A stretch of 13,123 bases of DNA, from positions 1 through 13,123 of the forward strand of contig JAQIDF010000308.1 in NCBI GenBank assembly GCA_027858145.1. The letters are read 5' to 3'. Positions 1 to 7,369 of this stretch are shown here, in pieces (position 1 is the first letter of the stretch; each line of letters begins with the position of its first letter). This stretch comes from Prolixibacteraceae bacterium (GTDB lineage: Bacteria > Bacteroidota > Bacteroidia > Bacteroidales > Prolixibacteraceae). The notes under the pieces are model-generated. The model had not been told where the DNA came from, ran no database searches, and saw only the letters and a program-made list of their open reading frames with translations. The translations under genes were made by a program, and so were the position numbers.

Positions 1-311
1 TTTTTTCAAATGAAAAGACCGATATTTCAGCAATCGATGATTTGTTTTTATATGGTTGTGAAAGGGTAGAGTTTGTGCAGAACTATACTTCTGTATCTGT
101 TGGGTTGTCATATTTATACCCTTTATTTAACAATATATTTAATTGTGCTGATTTGAAATTAGGCGCCAACTGTAATTATTGGTATAATTTTGGCACTTCG
201 GCAAAACTTAATGATAAATTATTTATTGTTGATAATAACACCATGTCAGGTTTTTCATTTGGAGTGTCGTTGATGTTGTCATTCGATTTAACACAGATTA
301 TTAATGAATAA
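1..311 (+). CDS. Exported hypothetical protein, 3' part only (copy A of the 236-aa gene)
   Basis: The 5' end is cut off by the window edge; the first complete codon begins at 3 and the TAA stop is 309-311. The 102 visible residues correspond to residues 135-236 of the full-length protein at 7975-8685, with three substitutions (L180F, S207L, K211D) and no gaps. At DNA level 1-316 matches 8375-8690 with 8 differences. The visible part alternates polar and hydrophobic residues, as in beta strands, and has the same three cysteines as copy B in this stretch (153, 182, 191 in copy B numbering). An in-frame TTG at 42 is not a credible start, because homology runs through it to the window edge. Function is unknown. 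The frame is open and most changes are silent, so it may be a working paralogue, but its 5' half is not visible. It converges on the response regulator gene. Confidence 0.8.
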   Translation, partial: FSNEKTDISAIDDLFLYGCERVEFVQNYTSVSVGLSYLYPLFNNIFNCADLKLGANCNYWYNFGTSAKLNDKLFIVDNNTMSGFSFGVSLMLSFDLTQIINE

Positions 312-316
312 GTGTT
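1..316 (+). repeat. Long direct repeat, copy A (partner 8375-8690)
   Basis: Ungapped match to 8375-8690 with 8 mismatches (differing positions include 107, 131, 140, 155 and 220). Identity continues five bases past the stop codon (gtgtt) and then ends abruptly at 316/317. The left limit lies outside the window, so the true repeat is longer. Confidence 0.95.
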
Positions 317-452
317 GGCAACTGGTGTTCATTCAATTCAGTCTGTATATCAGACATTTAGCTTTTATTTTCGTGTCATTTTCAATCTGCACCTACCTAT
401 CCACGAAGCACAAATTTATTTTGTCCACTATTTATTTTATAATAATTTGTCT
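312..452. other. Intergenic region between convergent genes; left junction of the efflux segment
   Basis: This AT-rich stretch separates copy A of the 236-aa gene from the response regulator gene. Its first bases finish the repeat shared with 8686-8690, then the sequence diverges at 317 into GTTGGCAAC (314-322). I see no open frame, no strong hairpin with a T-tract and no RNA gene here, so the terminator expected for the efflux operon is not recognisable. Confidence 0.5.
314..322. repeat. Inverted 9-mer GTTGGCAAC, left end of the efflux segment
   Basis: GTTGGCAAC is the exact reverse complement of GTTGCCAAC at 7361-7369. Extending inward, the two ends share GTTGGCAACnnGTGT, 13 of 15 positions. 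Both copies sit at the points where homology to the other duplicate stops. They could be terminal inverted repeats of an inserted element, or halves of a split palindrome; no target-site duplication is obvious. Confidence 0.45.
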
Positions 453-1220
453 TTAACCAGATAACCAACGCTTAAATTCATTAACATTCGAACGACTTAC
501 ATATAATCGTTCTGGGGTTGGGACTGTTAGATTCAGGGCTAAACGGCTTGCAAACCAAACAGATGCGTCTTTAATCGCATTACGTGATACGATGTACTGT
601 CGATTGATTCGGAAAAAATCATCCAGAGATAATTGTTGTGAAATTTTTTCCAGTGAGTCATCAATAACATAATTAGCATCGCTGAATGTGACAACTTTAA
701 CAATTTTGTATTCAGTATAAAAATAAGCAATCTCTTTTGTGGCTAAGGGTATTAATTTATCCTTATATGCCACTAAAAGAGCTTTTTTATATGCATGTTC
801 ACGATTGAGTGTTTCTAATAATGATTTTATAAGTTTGGAATTGTTCAAATCTGAATCATGAGTACGCGACAATGTTTTTATTTTTAAAAGTGCACGTTTG
901 AGGTCATTCTTGTTAATGGGTTTCAAGAGGTAATCAACACTGTTTACTTCAAAAGCCTTCAATGCATACTCATCGTATGCCGTTGTGAAAATAATTGGTG
1001 ATTCGATGCTGATTTCTTTGAATATTTCAAATGATGAACCATCGGCTAAATGAATATCAAGAAAAACAACATCGGGCATTAAATTTTCACGGAACCATTC
1101 CACACTTTGGCTAATTGTTTGCAATTCGGCAATAACTTCTATTTCGGCCTCTACTTCTTTAATCAAACTTTTGAGATGGTTGGATGCCCTCTTTTCGTCT
1201 TCTATGATGATTGCTTTCAT
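453..1220 (-). CDS. LytTR-family response regulator
   Basis: A 255-aa two-domain transcription regulator. Residues 1-118 form a receiver domain: acidic pocket E7/D8, phosphoacceptor D55 in VVFLDIHL, T79/T80 and K100 in YLLKP are all present. Residues about 148-253 form a LytTR DNA-binding domain with the family's FFRINRQYIV stretch at 202-211. The length is normal for AlgR/LytR/YehT-type regulators. The gene starts 21 bp after the sensor kinase gene and is the last of six genes on this strand, so the kinase is its likely phosphodonor. By family rule it should bind direct repeats upstream of a target promoter; the obvious target is the efflux operon, but I could not see a convincing LytTR repeat pair upstream of the TolC gene. 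Family call is sure; target is inferred. Confidence 0.95.
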   Translation of the reverse strand: MKAIIIEDEKRASNHLKSLIKEVEAEIEVIAELQTISQSVEWFRENLMPDVVFLDIHLADGSSFEIFKEISIESPIIFTTAYDEYALKAFEVNSVDYLLKPINKNDLKRALLKIKTLSRTHDSDLNNSKLIKSLLETLNREHAYKKALLVAYKDKLIPLATKEIAYFYTEYKIVKVVTFSDANYVIDDSLEKISQQLSLDDFFRINRQYIVSRNAIKDASVWFASRLALNLTVPTPERLYVSRSNVNEFKRWLSG

Positions 1221-1241
1221 ATCCTACATATTATTTGTTGT

Positions 1242-2303
1242 TTATGAAAAATTGTTTTTGGGTGGATAGAGTGGAAGAATTACAGTAAATGTACCATCCT
1301 TATCTGAAATCTCAATTTCTTTTTGAAGTTTCAGCTTGAAACGTTCTGCAAGATTCGATAGACCTATTCCGCTACCGGTCTGAGATGTTTTTTTTGGTAT
1401 AATCTTATTAGATACGATTACTACCGGGTCAGGTCCCACCGTAACACGAATAACAAAAGGTGTGTCAGAAGATATTACATTATGCTTTATTGCGTTTTCT
1501 ATAAGTGTCTGGATGCTTAATGGTACTATCCTGTAGGCAAGATATTGTTCATCAATATGGAACTCAAATACCAGACTGTTTTCATATCGCAATTGCATGA
1601 GTTCATTATAGTTGTGGGCAAATTTTAATTCATTTTCAAGTGTTGTAGATTCTTTGTTCGATATTACATATCTGAACACTGACGACAGTTGTTGTAAATA
1701 ATTCCGGGCTCTCGCTGGTTCTTCTTCTATCAGTGAGTCGAGCGTGTTAAAAGTGTTGAATAAAAAATGTGGATCAAGTTGATTCTTGAGTGCTTCGAAT
1801 CTGGAACGTTCGTTCTCGGTTTTCATCGCTTCATATTCAAGAACCATTTTTTGTTTTTGAGATGACAAATAAATTATAAGTGATAAAAAGAACACAATCG
1901 CGGCGAAAAATAAATTTTTAATTAATGGACCAATATTAGCATAAAGGGGGATATTATCTTCAATTACAACCTTTTTAATAAAAAGTGCCACAATGAGATT
2001 AAAGATAAATGCTGTGGCAACAGTGGCACTTATAACAATAATTATTTTCCCTCGCCCTTTGACTTTGCTTTCAAGAATTTTAAAATTTATGGCAAAAAGA
2101 ACAAAAAGGTACAGATATGTTTCTAAAGCACCAATAACAGGCATCCATCTATTAAAGCCCCTGTCAAAATGAGGTCTTTCTCCAGTTGGGATAAAGGCTG
2201 ATGTTCCAAAATATAATAGCAACAATACCAGTAAAGATACTAATACAAATATAATTGTAGCATATTTAAAAGCGTCTATGTATGATAATCTAACATTTTT
2301 CAT
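1242..2303 (-). CDS. LytS/YehU-type membrane sensor histidine kinase
   Basis: A 353-aa inner-membrane kinase. Four hydrophobic segments are visible (about 13-35, 54-75, 87-109 and 128-147), then a short coiled linker, then a His_kinase domain with the H-box LKNQLDPHFLFNTFNTL (H179 as phosphorylation site) and an HATPase domain with N-box ENAIKHN (269-275) and G-box GSGIGLSNL (310-318). No large periplasmic sensor domain is present, so the signal is probably sensed within or at the membrane, or through the neighbouring transporter. It lies 49 bp after the permease gene and 21 bp before the regulator gene. A TAACTTTG box in the 49-bp gap suggests it can also be transcribed apart from the pump genes. 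Family assignment is firm; the signal is unknown. Confidence 0.94.
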   Translation of the reverse strand: MKNVRLSYIDAFKYATIIFVLVSLLVLLLLYFGTSAFIPTGERPHFDRGFNRWMPVIGALETYLYLFVLFAINFKILESKVKGRGKIIIVISATVATAFIFNLIVALFIKKVVIEDNIPLYANIGPLIKNLFFAAIVFFLSLIIYLSSQKQKMVLEYEAMKTENERSRFEALKNQLDPHFLFNTFNTLDSLIEEEPARARNYLQQLSSVFRYVISNKESTTLENELKFAHNYNELMQLRYENSLVFEFHIDEQYLAYRIVPLSIQTLIENAIKHNVISSDTPFVIRVTVGPDPVVIVSNKIIPKKTSQTGSGIGLSNLAERFKLKLQKEIEISDKDGTFTVILPLYPPKNNFS

Positions 2304-2321
2304 TTAATAATTTTAAGATCA

Positions 2322-2329
2322 CAAAGTTA
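2322..2329 (-). promoter_or_regulatory. Bacteroidota-type -7 box ahead of the sensor kinase
   Basis: On the minus strand this reads TAACTTTG, a full match to the Bacteroidota -7 consensus TAnnTTTG. A TTTG at 2345-2348 could be the -33 box, but the 15-bp spacing is shorter than the usual 19 or so. The predicted leader to the kinase ATG would be only about 12 nt. It would give the two-component genes a promoter of their own inside the operon. A chance match in this AT-rich gap is possible. Confidence 0.4.
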
Positions 2330-2352
2330 ACTATATTTTTTTGACAAACTGC

Positions 2353-3573
2353 TTATTCATAGCGTAATGCATTTATAGGATCAAGATTAGAGGCTTTTCG
2401 GGCCGGATACCAACCGAAGAACATACCAATAGCAGCACATACGATAAAAGACACTGCCATTGTTGGAATATTCAGCACGAAAGACCACCCAAGCAATGAT
2501 GAAACAGCATATGAAAGACCGACTCCAAAAATCATTCCTACAACTCCACCCACGAGGCTCAAAATTGTGCTTTCATACAAGAATTGTTTAAGAATATCTT
2601 TGTTTTTTGCTCCCACTGCCATACGCAAACCTATTTCCCGTGTTCTCTCGGTAACAGTAACATACATAATGTTCATGATTCCAATTCCTCCTACAAGCAA
2701 TGAGATGGCGGCTATGGCGGCTAATAGAATGGTAAGCATATCGGTTACCGAGCTTAGCATATCAAGCATTTGTTGTTGTGCAAAAACGTCGAAATCGTCT
2801 TCATCCTCTACATCAATCTTATGCGTCCTCCTTAAGATGGACTCAATATCTGCAATGGCCAGTTCCGATAAATCTTCGGACATCGCTGATGCTGATATCA
2901 TATGAATGTAATTAATTGCAAGCATTCGTTTTTGCACTGTAGTATAAGGCATGATCACGATATCATCTTGATCCATCCCCATCATATTTGTTCCTTTGCT
3001 TTTAAGAACACCTACAACCTTGACAGGTATTCTTCCAAGCCTGATAACTTTTCCCAATGGATTTTCACCTTTGGTAAAGATGTTATCCACTACTGTTTGA
3101 CCGATTACACAAACCTTTGCGGAGTTTCTCATATCATCAGCCGTTATATTCGAACCGGAGGCAATTTCATATTTATTTATCTCAAGATAATCCTCGTTTA
3201 CACCACTGACAGACCCTGGCCAGTTATTCGCTCCATAGACAATTTGCTGAGAGGCGTTCACTACCGGAGAAGCCATGCTTATATTTGAAGACTCCGCCAG
3301 TATTGCTTCGACATCGCTTACTTTAAGTGTCTGGACATTTCCCGCACCAATATTTACACCACCTTGTGTTTGGCTTGCACGCATAACCATAACGGTGTTT
3401 GTTCCCATTGAAGATATTTCTGAGGATATGCCTTTTGTTGAACTCTGCCCTAGGCTGACCATAGCAATAACCGAACCGATACCAATTATAATACCGAGCA
3501 TGGTTAACAAGGCTCTTGTTTTATTGCGGAGTAGTGCTTGCCATGCAATTTTGATTTGATTTATAAAATTCAT
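2353..3573 (-). CDS. MacB/FtsX-like ABC transporter permease
   Basis: A 406-aa permease of the MacB type without a fused ATPase. It has the standard order: N-terminal transmembrane helix (about 19-40), large periplasmic MacB core domain (about 41-275), then three transmembrane helices (about 277-303, 333-358 and 371-390) forming the FtsX domain. The family signature TERTREIGLRMAVGAK is at 308-323 and the usual C-terminus YPARKASNLDPINALRYE at 389-406. The protein should act as a dimer with the ATPase encoded 50 bp upstream, driving substrate from periplasm into the adaptor/TolC conduit. ATGs are not in competition; this start gives a normal FtsX-family N-terminus and has AAGGA just upstream. 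The substrate (drug, peptide, lipid or siderophore) cannot be inferred. Confidence 0.95.
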   Translation of the reverse strand: MNFINQIKIAWQALLRNKTRALLTMLGIIIGIGSVIAMVSLGQSSTKGISSEISSMGTNTVMVMRASQTQGGVNIGAGNVQTLKVSDVEAILAESSNISMASPVVNASQQIVYGANNWPGSVSGVNEDYLEINKYEIASGSNITADDMRNSAKVCVIGQTVVDNIFTKGENPLGKVIRLGRIPVKVVGVLKSKGTNMMGMDQDDIVIMPYTTVQKRMLAINYIHMISASAMSEDLSELAIADIESILRRTHKIDVEDEDDFDVFAQQQMLDMLSSVTDMLTILLAAIAAISLLVGGIGIMNIMYVTVTERTREIGLRMAVGAKNKDILKQFLYESTILSLVGGVVGMIFGVGLSYAVSSLLGWSFVLNIPTMAVSFIVCAAIGMFFGWYPARKASNLDPINALRYE

Positions 3574-3623
3574 TATTTCCTTGTTTAATTATCATTATTA
3601 TTGTGAGTGCCTACTAAAACATC

Positions 3624-4361
3624 TTAATCTTCACTTACGGGGAGATTATCCAGAGCTGTTCTTGCCGAAAGCGTTTTTATACCTTCATCCTTTACAATAT
3701 TACCATCACGCAACATTATGGTACGATTTGTGAAAACGGCTATGTCCGACTCATGAGTTACAAATACTATAGTTTTACCATGGGAGTTAAGCTCTTGAAA
3801 AAGATTCATTATTTCATAAGATGTCCTTGTGTCAAGGTTTCCTGTAGCTTCATCGGCAAGCAACATCACAGGGTCATTGACAATGGCACGGGCAATTGCT
3901 ACACGCTGTTGTTGCCCTCCTGAAAGTTGGTTTGGAGTATGATCAATACGATCCGATAATCCCACTTGTTCCAATGCATGAACCGCCCTTTCTCGTCGTT
4001 CGGTACTTGAAACGGTGTTGTTATACAATAATGGCAATTCGACATTTTCAAGCGCCGAAGTCCTCGGCAACAGGTTATACGATTGGAATACAAACCCAAT
4101 CTTACGGTTTCTTATAGTGGACAGTTCGTCCTTAGATAGTTTGCTTACTGATGTGCCATCTATGTAATAATCACCTGCGGTAGGTCTGTCAAGGCATCCG
4201 AGTATATTAAGCAAGGTAGATTTACCGCTGCCGCTGGTTCCCATTATACTTACAAACTCCCCTTTTTGTATTTCGAATGAAATACCTTTTAAAGCCCGAA
4301 CTGTTTCGCTGCCCATATTAAATTCACGGTGCAGCTTATCAATTTTAATAATTGTTTCCAT
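3624..4361 (-). CDS. ABC transporter ATP-binding protein, MacB/LolD type
   Basis: A 245-aa stand-alone nucleotide-binding subunit. Walker A GTSGSGKST (41-49), Q-loop Q93, signature LSGGQQQR (146-153), Walker B VMLLADE (165-171) and switch H203 are all intact, so it should hydrolyse ATP. The sequence fits the MacB/LolD/FtsE class that powers type VII ABC systems. It lies 20 bp downstream of the adaptor gene and 50 bp upstream of its permease partner. In the fused MacB of enterobacteria this domain and the permease are one chain; here they are two genes, as in YknY/YknZ of Bacillus and many Bacteroidota operons. Confidence 0.96.
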   Translation of the reverse strand: METIIKIDKLHREFNMGSETVRALKGISFEIQKGEFVSIMGTSGSGKSTLLNILGCLDRPTAGDYYIDGTSVSKLSKDELSTIRNRKIGFVFQSYNLLPRTSALENVELPLLYNNTVSSTERRERAVHALEQVGLSDRIDHTPNQLSGGQQQRVAIARAIVNDPVMLLADEATGNLDTRTSYEIMNLFQELNSHGKTIVFVTHESDIAVFTNRTIMLRDGNIVKDEGIKTLSARTALDNLPVSED

Positions 4362-4381
4362 ATTTTCTCAGTATTTTATAA

Positions 4382-5566
4382 TTACATACCTCCATTCGGT
4401 CCACCTGATCGTCCGCCATTTGGAGGCGATGGCAAAAGGCTCGTGTTTTTCTTTTTTGTCTGCTCTTTCCCAATTGAAGCAGACAAAATCACCTCTTGCC
4501 CCTCCGATAGTCCTGATTTGACGATAAGGTATATGCCGTCACCCAAGCCTGTTGTTATTTGCTTTTTTTCTATTTTATCGCCTGATTTCATCCATATGCC
4601 CCTTTTTTCGGAAGCTACGTCCTTTGCAATTTCCAAATATGTAGCAAGTTCTTCATCCGGTTGAAAGTTTACAGCTTCTACCGGAACGAGCAAACCTTTT
4701 TCTGACGCGACAATGATGGTAATATTAGCTGTCATTCCAGGTAATAACTTTTCGTCCGGATTAGGTGCTTTTACTACTACCGTGTAGGTTACGACATTGG
4801 AAGTAACAACTGGTTGGAGGCGTACCTGACTGACTGTACCTGTAAATGTATCGTTAGGGTATGAATCAACCGTGAAGTTAACTGACTGCCCCACTTGCAC
4901 TTGTCCTATATCAGCTTCATCTACATCTACTTCAACCTGCATTTTTGTCAAGTCCTCCGCTATGGTAAAAAATGTTGGTGTAGAAAAAGCTGCGGCAACT
5001 GTCTGCCCTGTGTTTACTGCCCGATCAAGAACGACGCCATCAATAGGTGAGTAAATGTAAGCATATGAGAGGTCAACTTCAGCTTGTTTAAGTGTTGCTT
5101 TAGCATTTTCATATGTAGTTTCAGCCTGACTCAGTCTGTTTGTAGCCTCTTCATATGAGGTCTCTGGTGCTGCATTTGCTTCATATAGTGTTTTAACTCT
5201 TTCATAGTTCTGGGTTGCATAAGAGAGGTCGCTCTGTGTTGCTCTTAAAGAAGCTTTCGCTTGATTTACCTTTTCCATTAGCGTATTTGTTTCGAGTTGA
5301 GCAAGCAACTGACCCTTTTTAACATGAGAGTTATAGTCCACATAAATCTTCTCAATAACGCCTGAAACTTGTGTTCCAACTTCTACAACTTCCACTGGTT
5401 GGACATACCCCGTGGCCATTACGGTTGTTTCTAGTTTTCCCTCGTTAATAGTTGCTGTATTAAACGATACACTTTGCTTTCCTCCTGAAAATACTCCTAT
5501 GATTACTGCGATTATAATTACTGATACCACCGCAATAAGGATAACCTTTAATTTTCTTCTTTTCAT
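4382..5566 (-). CDS. MacA-like periplasmic adaptor (membrane fusion protein)
   Basis: A 394-aa protein read from the ATG at 5564-5566 (MKRRKLKV). An in-frame upstream ATG at 5662 would add 32 residues without membrane-protein character and overlap the TolC gene by 77 bp, so I reject it. An N-terminal membrane anchor (about 8-26) is followed by the split lipoyl-like domain (about 56-93 and 168-200), an alpha-helical hairpin (about 95-165), a beta-barrel domain (about 205-285) and a membrane-proximal domain. This is the order of RND/MacA adaptors. It should link the ABC pump to the TolC channel. An odd feature is the last 16 or so residues, a Pro/Gly/Asn-rich tail (PSPPNGGRSGGPNGGM) that looks disordered. 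It sits 19 bp after the TolC gene and 20 bp before the ATPase gene. Confidence 0.94.
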   Translation of the reverse strand: MKRRKLKVILIAVVSVIIIAVIIGVFSGGKQSVSFNTATINEGKLETTVMATGYVQPVEVVEVGTQVSGVIEKIYVDYNSHVKKGQLLAQLETNTLMEKVNQAKASLRATQSDLSYATQNYERVKTLYEANAAPETSYEEATNRLSQAETTYENAKATLKQAEVDLSYAYIYSPIDGVVLDRAVNTGQTVAAAFSTPTFFTIAEDLTKMQVEVDVDEADIGQVQVGQSVNFTVDSYPNDTFTGTVSQVRLQPVVTSNVVTYTVVVKAPNPDEKLLPGMTANITIIVASEKGLLVPVEAVNFQPDEELATYLEIAKDVASEKRGIWMKSGDKIEKKQITTGLGDGIYLIVKSGLSEGQEVILSASIGKEQTKKKNTSLLPSPPNGGRSGGPNGGM

Positions 5567-5585
5567 AATATTTGTTTTTAGAATT

Positions 5586-6890
5586 TTATAATGTAACCGG
5601 GTTGCCCATATAAACGTCCAATACTTTCCGTTTGAGCATAAAGCCGAATTTGCTTTGTACATAATCGTTCATTATGTTTATGTAATTGTTTTGTTGTTGC
5701 AATAACTCTACTGCCGTAATAGAACCTTGCTCAAATTTCATTTGGTATGCTTGAAATGATGCCAAGTAGGCATTTTGACGTATTTGTGATGATTTGTATT
5801 TGCTTTCTGCCAAAACTACATTGCGGTACTCTTGAATGATTGTTTGCCTAACGTCCAACTCTGTTTGTTCGCGTTCCAGTTCGGCTTGTTGTAAAGCAAT
5901 ACGGCTTTGTGTTATATTAGATTTTGTGCGGTTATTATTGAATATTGGAATGCTTAGAGTTAGGCCTATTTGTTCGTTTAATCCGTCAGATAATTGTGAG
6001 CCATATTTGGAGAAATCATTCATATGACCTGTACCTATACCTGCATCCAAACTAAGCGTAGGATAGTAACCCGAACGTGAAATGCGAACACCAGCTTCGG
6101 CAATCTCAACATTGTAATCGCTTATTTGTAAGTCGGGCAAAGTTTTGATTGAACGGGATACCACTTCCGCTTCGGATGGCATTATCCCCATTTCATCCAA
6201 GACAGAATCGTCTGGATATATTATTTCAATGTCTTGAGATAAATCCAGCGACATAAGGTTTTTCAGTGTGTTCAAGCTGTTATCTCGACTTATTGTTGTT
6301 TCAATTTTATTATTTAGGTCAGTCTCATACTGTGCTTGAAGTAAAAGGTAATCACTTTCGAGAATCTCACCTGCTTCAAACCTTACCTTTCCTTGTCTTA
6401 CCTGTTCTTCACTGGCTTTCAGTACGGCATTTTGATACCGTAAGAGCTCTTCATTGCCAAGAGCTGTAAGAAACGATTGTAATACCTGTATCGTAAGGTC
6501 ATTCTCATATTGTACTGTGCGGTATTTTGATTGTTCAGTGGAGAGCCTGCTTTTTTCGATTACATCGTTTATATATCCACCTTGATATATGGTTACGCCC
6601 GTGTTTAGGGAATAATTGCCACTCCAATCGCTGCCTGTAGTGTTGGAATGAGTATATGTTTCTCCGATGGATGCATTAAAGTTAGGCAATCTTTCCATTT
6701 TCGACTGTTCATAAATTTCCTGGTTTGCCAATTCGTTTAATGCAACCGACTGGCGGTTGTAATTGTTATTTAAAGTAAGCTTGATACAATCCTCTAAAGA
6801 TAATTTCAATATATCATCCGAAGTTTGTTGAGCTGTTACTGTTAATCCTGATAATATCCCGACTAACAAGTATAAAATGATTTTTTTCAT
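5586..6890 (-). CDS. TolC-family outer membrane efflux protein
   Basis: A 434-aa outer-membrane channel subunit. Residues 1-20 are a signal peptide (basic MKK, hydrophobic core, TVTA before QQ). The mature protein shows the two internal OEP repeats (about 27-215 and 230-430) with long heptad-like helices, for example around 133-170 and 335-370, and short beta strands such as GNYSLNTGVTIYQGG and EQIGLTLSIPIFNNN. Length is normal for the family. It should form a trimeric duct spanning the outer membrane and periplasm and accept substrate from the adaptor. It is the first gene of the block, so the promoter upstream controls the whole pump. Confidence 0.95.
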   Translation of the reverse strand: MKKIILYLLVGILSGLTVTAQQTSDDILKLSLEDCIKLTLNNNYNRQSVALNELANQEIYEQSKMERLPNFNASIGETYTHSNTTGSDWSGNYSLNTGVTIYQGGYINDVIEKSRLSTEQSKYRTVQYENDLTIQVLQSFLTALGNEELLRYQNAVLKASEEQVRQGKVRFEAGEILESDYLLLQAQYETDLNNKIETTISRDNSLNTLKNLMSLDLSQDIEIIYPDDSVLDEMGIMPSEAEVVSRSIKTLPDLQISDYNVEIAEAGVRISRSGYYPTLSLDAGIGTGHMNDFSKYGSQLSDGLNEQIGLTLSIPIFNNNRTKSNITQSRIALQQAELEREQTELDVRQTIIQEYRNVVLAESKYKSSQIRQNAYLASFQAYQMKFEQGSITAVELLQQQNNYINIMNDYVQSKFGFMLKRKVLDVYMGNPVTL

Positions 6891-6920
6891 ATCAAATAAT
6901 TTTTAACTGATTTGCTGTGA

Positions 6921-6928
6921 CAAATTTA
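6921..6928 (-). promoter_or_regulatory. Candidate -7 box of the efflux operon promoter
   Basis: On the minus strand this reads TAAATTTG, matching TAnnTTTG. It would start transcription about 24 nt before the TolC ATG. No clear TTTG -33 element lies 19-20 bp further upstream (the area is T/A-rich at 6947-6956). A weak -33 is typical of promoters that need an activator, which would suit control by the LytTR regulator. Confidence 0.4.
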
Positions 6929-7136
6929 TATTCAACCTGTTAAGGATTTTTAAAAAGATGTCTCAGTGGTTAAAAATTGAAGATGATATGCAAGGAGAGG
7001 GGCTGAATGGTATTAAATGCTTTTACAAAAAATCACTAAAGGTTATTTATACCGTTTTACTATTTGAAACTTCTTGTATGTCATTTGTTTTAATTCAGGA
7101 ATAAAAGTAACAAATTAGAACGGGTGTGTAAGCAAA

Positions 7137-7203
7137 ATTGCAGCTCTTTTGTAAGCCTTTGGTATGAGCATCGGCTCGTGTGGGCTTGCAAATGTGCTGC
7201 AAT
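7137..7203. repeat. Long imperfect inverted repeat (hairpin)
   Basis: Arms 7137-7157 and 7183-7203 pair at 18 of 21 positions, around a 25-nt interior that contains its own GAGC/GCTC stem (7166-7169 with 7174-7177). This would form a bulged stem-loop of about 67 nt. No T-tract follows directly on either strand, so it is a poor intrinsic terminator. It may be a REP-like extragenic palindrome or a folded RNA; nothing in the window repeats it. Confidence 0.6.
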
Positions 7204-7267
7204 GTGGGTGGGGTTTCTGACTGTCTCTTTTTTGCGGTGGAAAGAAAAAAACAAAATAAATTTTCAT

Positions 7268-7275
7268 TATTTTTG
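7268..7275 (+). promoter_or_regulatory. Right-facing -7-like box with no gene downstream
   Basis: TATTTTTG fits TAnnTTTG and is followed by CA, a common start-site context in Bacteroidota. No properly spaced -33 TTTG is seen (the nearest, 7231-7234, is 33 bp away). Transcripts would run into the displaced uvrA fragment within about 90 bp. It may be the leftover promoter of a gene removed by the rearrangement, or a chance match. Confidence 0.2.
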
Positions 7276-7360
7276 CACTGTACTATCAAAAAGCTAAATC
7301 CTTTCTTGTTTTCGATTTTATCGATATCGTATCTGTCTGTTCGTCTGTCTTGTCACACTT

Positions 7361-7369
7361 GTTGCCAAC
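7361..7369. repeat. Inverted 9-mer GTTGCCAAC, right end of the efflux segment
   Basis: Exact reverse complement of 314-322. Base 7370 is the first position of unbroken homology to the sequence after the 236-aa gene (8730 onward), so this 9-mer abuts the right breakpoint just as its partner covers the left one. Confidence 0.45.

Larger units (their letters stand above)
6891..7369. other. Non-coding region upstream of the efflux operon
   Basis: This 479-bp region has no credible gene. It holds a -7-like box for the TolC gene (6921-6928), a long imperfect hairpin (7137-7203), a promoter-like box facing right (7268-7275) with no gene behind it, a short TCTGTC-rich stretch (about 7330-7353) and the inverted 9-mer at 7361-7369. 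A 64-codon minus-strand frame and an 86-codon plus-strand frame run across the hairpin, but neither resembles a protein and the second reads through the displaced uvrA end. Confidence 0.6.

Noticed and set aside
5567..5662. Longer start for the adaptor gene at 5662
   Set aside because: It would overlap the TolC gene by 77 bp and place 32 non-hydrophobic residues before the membrane anchor; MKRRKLKV at 5566 is the natural start.
6891..7100. LytTR operator repeats upstream of the TolC gene
   Set aside because: One partial match (ACCGTTTTA near 7051-7059) but no second half at the required spacing, so no operator is claimed.
7095..7289. 64-codon minus-strand frame upstream of the TolC gene
   Set aside because: It spans the long hairpin, has no start signal and no protein-like composition; explained by the inverted repeat.
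7330..7353. TCTGTC-rich stretch as a tandem repeat or CRISPR-like array
   Set aside because: Only a few irregular 6-mers over about 24 bp, without spacers or a constant unit.
314..7369. Integron attC or gene-cassette reading of the GTTGGCAAC/GTTGCCAAC ends
   Set aside because: The core does not fit GTTRRRY (third R is C), no attC-like paired R/L boxes are seen and no integrase is present.
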